Source: an uncultured Clostridia bacterium (GTDB lineage Bacteria > Bacillota > Clostridia > UBA1381). Taken from it: 36,213 bases of DNA. Made by a program: the position numbers and the translations under genes. The stretch is from assembly GCA_947631085.1 (NCBI GenBank), contig CANRJY010000021.1, positions 1-36,213 of the forward strand, given 5' to 3'. This document shows positions 33,215-36,213 of this stretch, in pieces. Position 1 is the stretch's first letter. The number at the start of each line of letters is the position of its first letter. The notes beneath the pieces are model-generated. The model worked only from the letters and a program-made list of their open reading frames with translations, was not told the origin of the DNA and did not search any database.

Positions 33215-33377
33215 ATTTTATCCCAAAATCTCCTTTGCTTTAAATATCGCGGCAGCCGTTTTTGCCCTTTTCAAGCTTGCCCGCGGGAATTTCTAGCATC
33301 ATGCACCGCAATTATCGCTTTCCCGCTGTTTTCAAAAATTCCCCCTTGTTATACTGAAAAAGGTAGTATTACTTAAT
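33215..33377 (-). ncRNA. Possible small RNA or attenuated leader upstream of zapA
   Basis: This gene-poor stretch is framed by a minus-strand promoter and a terminator-like hairpin. The RNA can form GCGGGAA/TTCCCGC, and its 5' ACTACC can pair with GGTAGT of the terminator arm, an antiterminator possibility. I recognise no Rfam family. It also contains a fragment resembling a Nudix motif, so it may instead be decayed coding sequence. Confidence 0.35.
33240..33302 (-). pseudogene. Possible remnant of a Nudix hydrolase gene
   Basis: A 20-codon frame from ATG 33302 reads MMLEIPAGKLEKGK before stopping soon after. LEIPAGKLEKG closely matches the start of the Nudix box region in ADP-ribose pyrophosphatases. 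There is no ribosome site, and the rest of the Nudix box is absent. A chance match cannot be ruled out. Confidence 0.25.
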
Positions 33378-33383
33378 ATACTA

Positions 33384-33412
33384 ATTGTACCATACAACTT
33401 TTATACCCGCAA
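33384..33412 (-). promoter_or_regulatory. Extended -10 promoter in the zapA-blaR gap
   Basis: On the minus strand there is TTGCGG (33407-33412), 17 bases, then TACAAT (33384-33389), with TGG before the -10. The -35 is weak, but the extended -10 compensates. It reads leftward toward zapA. Confidence 0.5.
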
Positions 33413-33431
33413 CCGTAAATTTACAAAATTA

Positions 33432-33465
33432 TACAAATATAAAAGGGACAGCCTCGCTGTCCCTT
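33432..33465 (-). terminator. Terminator of the BlaI-BlaR1-like operon
   Basis: AAGGGACAG (33443-33451), a five-base loop, then CTGTCCCTT (33457-33465). On the minus strand the stem runs into TTTTATATTT. It lies just after the peptidase stop codon. Confidence 0.88.
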
Positions 33466-33471
33466 ATTGCG

Positions 33472-35748
33472 TTATTCCGCCGCATGGTCTATTTCAAATG
33501 TTTTGCCGTCGATCACATACACAATAAAGCTGTCGATGACCCTCCCCGCGTCGTCGGTCGTATTATAAACGATTCTGTCCGGCGTTTTCGGATCGCCCGA
33601 TATATAAAAGTCCGTCGAGAGCGTTACGCGCTTGCCGTCCTTGATCACGCGCTTTGTTCCCTGATATTCGGGATATTCCCAAAATCCGCCCTCCGACAGT
33701 ATCTGCGCCGCGATGTCGGGGAAATAATCGAATATGTCGTCGTAGTTAAGAGCGGCTCGATTGTAATCGTAGTCGACTTCCGCGTCTATAGCGTTTTTAC
33801 GCAGATATTCGCGCAGTTTTTCGTCCGATTTCGTTTTCAGAATACTACTTTTATCCGTTTTTATAAAATCCTCCCAATTCTGCGGAGTGTCCGGAAAATT
33901 CTCCGGCATTGTATATGTGATTTTCGGTTCAAAAAACTCAATATAATCAATAAAGGCAAAACTGCCGTCCGGCTCTGCTTTAAACCGCAGCTCTCCCGGT
34001 CCGCCCAAGCTGTTCACGGCGGTGTATATACCGTCCGTTACGCCGTATTTCGTATAAAGCGAGTGAACGTATACTGTATAAATATCATCTTCATTCGAAA
34101 TCACAAAATTTTTATGGACAGCGATACCGATTTCGCCGCCGCTGACGTAATTTTCGTATTCTTCCGCAATCGTCCTGTCGATCGCTTCTTCAAAATTGTC
34201 TTGTCTGAGTATGGATACGCTTGTTTCATAATCGTCGATCCTGAACATTCCTTCAACACGCTCATAAAGCTTTGAAAAATTTTCGGCATTTTCGTATGCT
34301 GCGGTAAACAGATCGCCGTACATTTCAACACATTCCCGCTTTGTAACACTGAAACTTTCCAAAGGATTGGGCATTACAAACATTACATAGTCTGCGTTGT
34401 CAATAATCGAGAGAAAAATCACAGCCGCGCCGCCGAGCTTGTCTTTTTTGATATTATCATTATTTTCGGGCGAATAATAAAGCTTTAACCCATAGCCCTC
34501 CGGCACGCTGCCGTCGTCCAAATCCGTATCAAGCTCCGTGCTCGAATACGGCATGTCGACTATAAACGGGATATGGTTGAAAAGCTCTATCGAGTTCCAG
34601 TTGTTCCCGATATACGGCGATTTGTATTCATAAAGCTCCTTCGCCGTGTTTTCGGCAGCGTCTCCCGAGCCGCAGCCGACAAGTGCTCCGCCGAGCACGG
34701 ACGCGATTATCGCAGTCGTAAGAAGCGCTATGCCGCGCTTTTTCGCGGTCGTGTCGAATATGCTCCCGAAACGCTCCTTCATAGCCCGCTTTCCGCCCAG
34801 AAAATGCGTGGATAAAGCCGGCTTGAAGCCGCGGCTGTTTTTCATAATTTCGAGCATCGCGTGGGCGTATTCGTCGGGCTTATTCGCCGCGCGTACCGTG
34901 ATGCTGTCGCAAATAAGTTCAAGGTCGTTATTCGCGCTTTTCGCCATCGCGTACACGAGCGGATTGAACCAATGCATTGCGTTTGCGAGAGTCAGCGCGA
35001 GCTTGTACCATAAATCGCGGCGGCTGTAGTGAACCAGCTCATGGCGCAGCACAAGCGCAAGCTGCTCCGCGTTCAGCTCGTTTTTCGGCAGCAGCACCAT
35101 CGTATCTGTAAATCCGATAAGCATGGGACTGTCGATTTCCGTGCATCGGTAAATATGTATATCGCGCATTATTCCCATGTCGATTTTCAGTTCGCGGAAA
35201 ATTCTCCGTGCTTCCTCGTCAGCCGGCGCACACCAGCGTTTTACGCGTTTTTTGAAAAGCGCGTACGCAATGCCCTGATACAGCAAAAACAAAATTACTC
35301 CCGCAGCCCAAATTAATGACAGCGCCTCCATTGCGGTGAGTCTGAACGGCTGCGTTATAACTCCGTTCGGCTCTGCGCGCAGCGCGGACGGATACTGAAC
35401 GCTGTATGTGACCGGCGTGTTTTCCGATTGACCGCTTTCGAGCGCGAAGCCTTCGTTCGGCTCGAGCGTCACGACCGATTCGGGCGCATTTATCGTGACC
35501 GCGCGCTCGGGAAGCGACACATTAAACGGTATAATTAATCTGACCGCGATGACTAGCCACACGAAATACCGCCATTTCACGCCGTAGCGTTTCTTTATGG
35601 CCTTCCCGAAAATCAGCGCGGGCGCTATTATGACCGACGCGGATACCGTAATTTCAAGGACGTTCGAAAACACATCCGAAAGGCGCGCGAGCTTGCAGAA
35701 CGATACGATCCACGGAAATATAATATCGGTAAAAACAGCTTCACCCAT
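33472..35748 (-). CDS. BlaR1/MecR1-like M56 membrane metallopeptidase with C-terminal DUF4825-type sensor
   Basis: A 758-residue membrane protein. Helices lie at about 29-48, 60-76 and 142-165. The zinc protease site HELVH is at 236-240, with a probable third ligand Glu277 in LELICD. A last hydrophobic segment (340-358) ends ALVGCG. The outer C-terminal region (370-758) starts YEYKSPYIGNN and resembles the DUF4825 module, not the penicillin-binding sensor of true BlaR1. In this family, ligand sensing outside activates the cytoplasmic protease, which leads to loss of the BlaI repressor. It lies two bases after the blaI-like gene. The ligand is unknown. Confidence 0.88.
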   Translation of the reverse strand: MGEAVFTDIIFPWIVSFCKLARLSDVFSNVLEITVSASVIIAPALIFGKAIKKRYGVKWRYFVWLVIAVRLIIPFNVSLPERAVTINAPESVVTLEPNEGFALESGQSENTPVTYSVQYPSALRAEPNGVITQPFRLTAMEALSLIWAAGVILFLLYQGIAYALFKKRVKRWCAPADEEARRIFRELKIDMGIMRDIHIYRCTEIDSPMLIGFTDTMVLLPKNELNAEQLALVLRHELVHYSRRDLWYKLALTLANAMHWFNPLVYAMAKSANNDLELICDSITVRAANKPDEYAHAMLEIMKNSRGFKPALSTHFLGGKRAMKERFGSIFDTTAKKRGIALLTTAIIASVLGGALVGCGSGDAAENTAKELYEYKSPYIGNNWNSIELFNHIPFIVDMPYSSTELDTDLDDGSVPEGYGLKLYYSPENNDNIKKDKLGGAAVIFLSIIDNADYVMFVMPNPLESFSVTKRECVEMYGDLFTAAYENAENFSKLYERVEGMFRIDDYETSVSILRQDNFEEAIDRTIAEEYENYVSGGEIGIAVHKNFVISNEDDIYTVYVHSLYTKYGVTDGIYTAVNSLGGPGELRFKAEPDGSFAFIDYIEFFEPKITYTMPENFPDTPQNWEDFIKTDKSSILKTKSDEKLREYLRKNAIDAEVDYDYNRAALNYDDIFDYFPDIAAQILSEGGFWEYPEYQGTKRVIKDGKRVTLSTDFYISGDPKTPDRIVYNTTDDAGRVIDSFIVYVIDGKTFEIDHAAE

Positions 35749-35750
35749 AC

Positions 35751-36128
35751 TTAACCCTCCTTCGCGTTCTCGATAATCGCCGAGATCTCGTCAATATCCT
35801 CCTGCTTCAGCCTGTGCGTGTCCGCGAGCGCGGCGAAAAGACGCGAGCAGGAATTGCCGTAGAATTTCTTTAAAAAGCTTTTCGTTTCCAGCTCGCGGTA
35901 GTCGTCCTCTCTGATTTTCGGCGAATAGTAATTGAGCCGTTTTTCCGTTGTGACATCTACAAAGCCGCGTTTCTGAAGCCTTGAAAGAATAGTTTGCAGC
36001 GTTGACATTGTCCATTTCTTGTCTCCGCTTAAAAGCTCCAGTATCGCGGAGGTTTTCATTGGTTCGTTTACGCTCCACAAAACGAGCATAACGGATAATT
36101 CGCTGTCGGGCAGCTTTTCGATTTTCAT
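35751..36128 (-). CDS. BlaI/MecI/CopY-family transcriptional repressor
   Basis: A 125-residue winged-helix repressor. It begins KIEKLPDSELSVMLVLW, has the recognition-helix region KKWTMSTLQTILSRLQKRGFVDV (residues 37-59), a wing with LNYYSPKI, and a C-terminal dimerisation helix. In BlaI the cleavage site Asn-Phe lies after the wing; here I do not see an obvious equivalent. The ATG has GGAGGAC upstream. Together with the M56 gene it forms a two-gene sensor-repressor operon, probably autorepressed. Confidence 0.93.
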   Translation of the reverse strand: MKIEKLPDSELSVMLVLWSVNEPMKTSAILELLSGDKKWTMSTLQTILSRLQKRGFVDVTTEKRLNYYSPKIREDDYRELETKSFLKKFYGNSCSRLFAALADTHRLKQEDIDEISAIIENAKEG

Positions 36129-36213
36129 GTTGTTTGTCCTCCTCGTATAATAAAGTAGTAGTTTTTAGAGTTCCTCTCCAAGAACTATGGTATACTGTAT
36201 AAGATGCTGTGGA
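36129..36213 (-). promoter_or_regulatory. Upstream region of the blaI-like gene, probable operator
   Basis: The 85 bases to the window edge hold AGTAGTAG and the partial dyad TATGGTATACTGTATA on the plus strand. Both resemble the TACTACA/TGTAGTA half-sites bound by BlaI-type repressors. I could not place a convincing -35/-10 pair, and the region is cut by the window end. Confidence 0.4.

Noticed and set aside
33215..33377. 6S RNA
   Set aside because: Size and promoter/terminator framing fit, but the inner region folds as separate hairpins rather than one long stem with a central bubble, and I see no family consensus.
33385..34275. Plus-strand open frame of 296 codons opposite the M56 peptidase gene
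   Set aside because: It is antisense to a gene with clear protease motifs, lacks a ribosome site and shows no recognisable domain; it is a shadow of the GC-skewed codon use.
1..36213. CRISPR arrays, insertion sequences, prophage genes, tRNA or rRNA genes
   Set aside because: I looked for regularly spaced repeats, transposase motifs, integrases and tRNA-like ends and found none.

Overview
The window looks like chromosome of a low-to-mid GC Bacillota, most likely class Clostridia. The grounds are a cell-shape/division cluster of the clostridial type (zapA, U32 protease, maf, mreB, mreC, mreD, PBP2, minC, minD, mgsA), Gram-positive ribosome binding sites and sigma-A promoters with 17-base spacers, a BlaI/M56 sensor pair and EpsC-type serine acetyltransferase. 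I cannot name a species. Almost everything is on the minus strand; only the DtxR-like regulator, the acyltransferase and a 21-residue peptide gene are on the plus strand.

Layout from left to right. 0-1.7 kb: CYTH protein and serine acetyltransferase operon. 1.7-4.5 kb: DUF2264 protein and ROK sugar kinase, divergent from a short DtxR-family regulator (4.6-5.0 kb). 5.0-13.7 kb: one seven-gene exopolysaccharide operon, read leftward: two GT4 glycosyltransferases, a Wzy-like polymerase, two paralogous Wzz-like chain-length proteins (the second carries a degenerate GGDEF domain), a membrane metallophosphoesterase and the initiating phosphoglycosyl transferase. A divergent acyltransferase-3 gene shares its promoter region. 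14.9-16.5 kb: MATE transporter with a large terminator-like hairpin in its leader. 16.6-21.4 kb: panB-panC-panD followed by an ArsC/Spx-like protein, an M20 amidohydrolase and LarE. 21.4-21.8 kb: a compact candidate type I toxin-antitoxin locus. 21.8-23.2 kb: lipid kinase and small multidrug export protein. 23.3-33.1 kb: the shape/division cluster. 33.1-33.4 kb: a gene-poor stretch with its own promoter and terminator. 33.5-36.1 kb: BlaR1-like M56 peptidase and BlaI-like repressor.

The strongest candidate for something undescribed is at 21459-21775. A plus-strand promoter drives a well-initiated 21-codon ORF for a short hydrophobic peptide with charged ends. A perfect-consensus promoter (TTGACA-17-TATAAT) fires in the opposite direction from just beyond it, and would make a roughly 110-nt RNA of three stem-loops, complementary to the whole 3' UTR and ending in a terminator-like hairpin at the peptide stop codon. 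The peptide mRNA can also pair its 5' and 3' parts over long range. This is the architecture of type I toxin-antitoxin loci such as txpA/RatA and bsrG/SR4, but I do not recognise the peptide.

The second is the Wzz-GGDEF fusion in the polysaccharide operon. Its active-site residues are replaced, so it is more likely a nucleotide sensor or structural module than a cyclase, and it could link polysaccharide chain length to a nucleotide signal. All functional assignments come from reading motifs by eye; no database search was possible.
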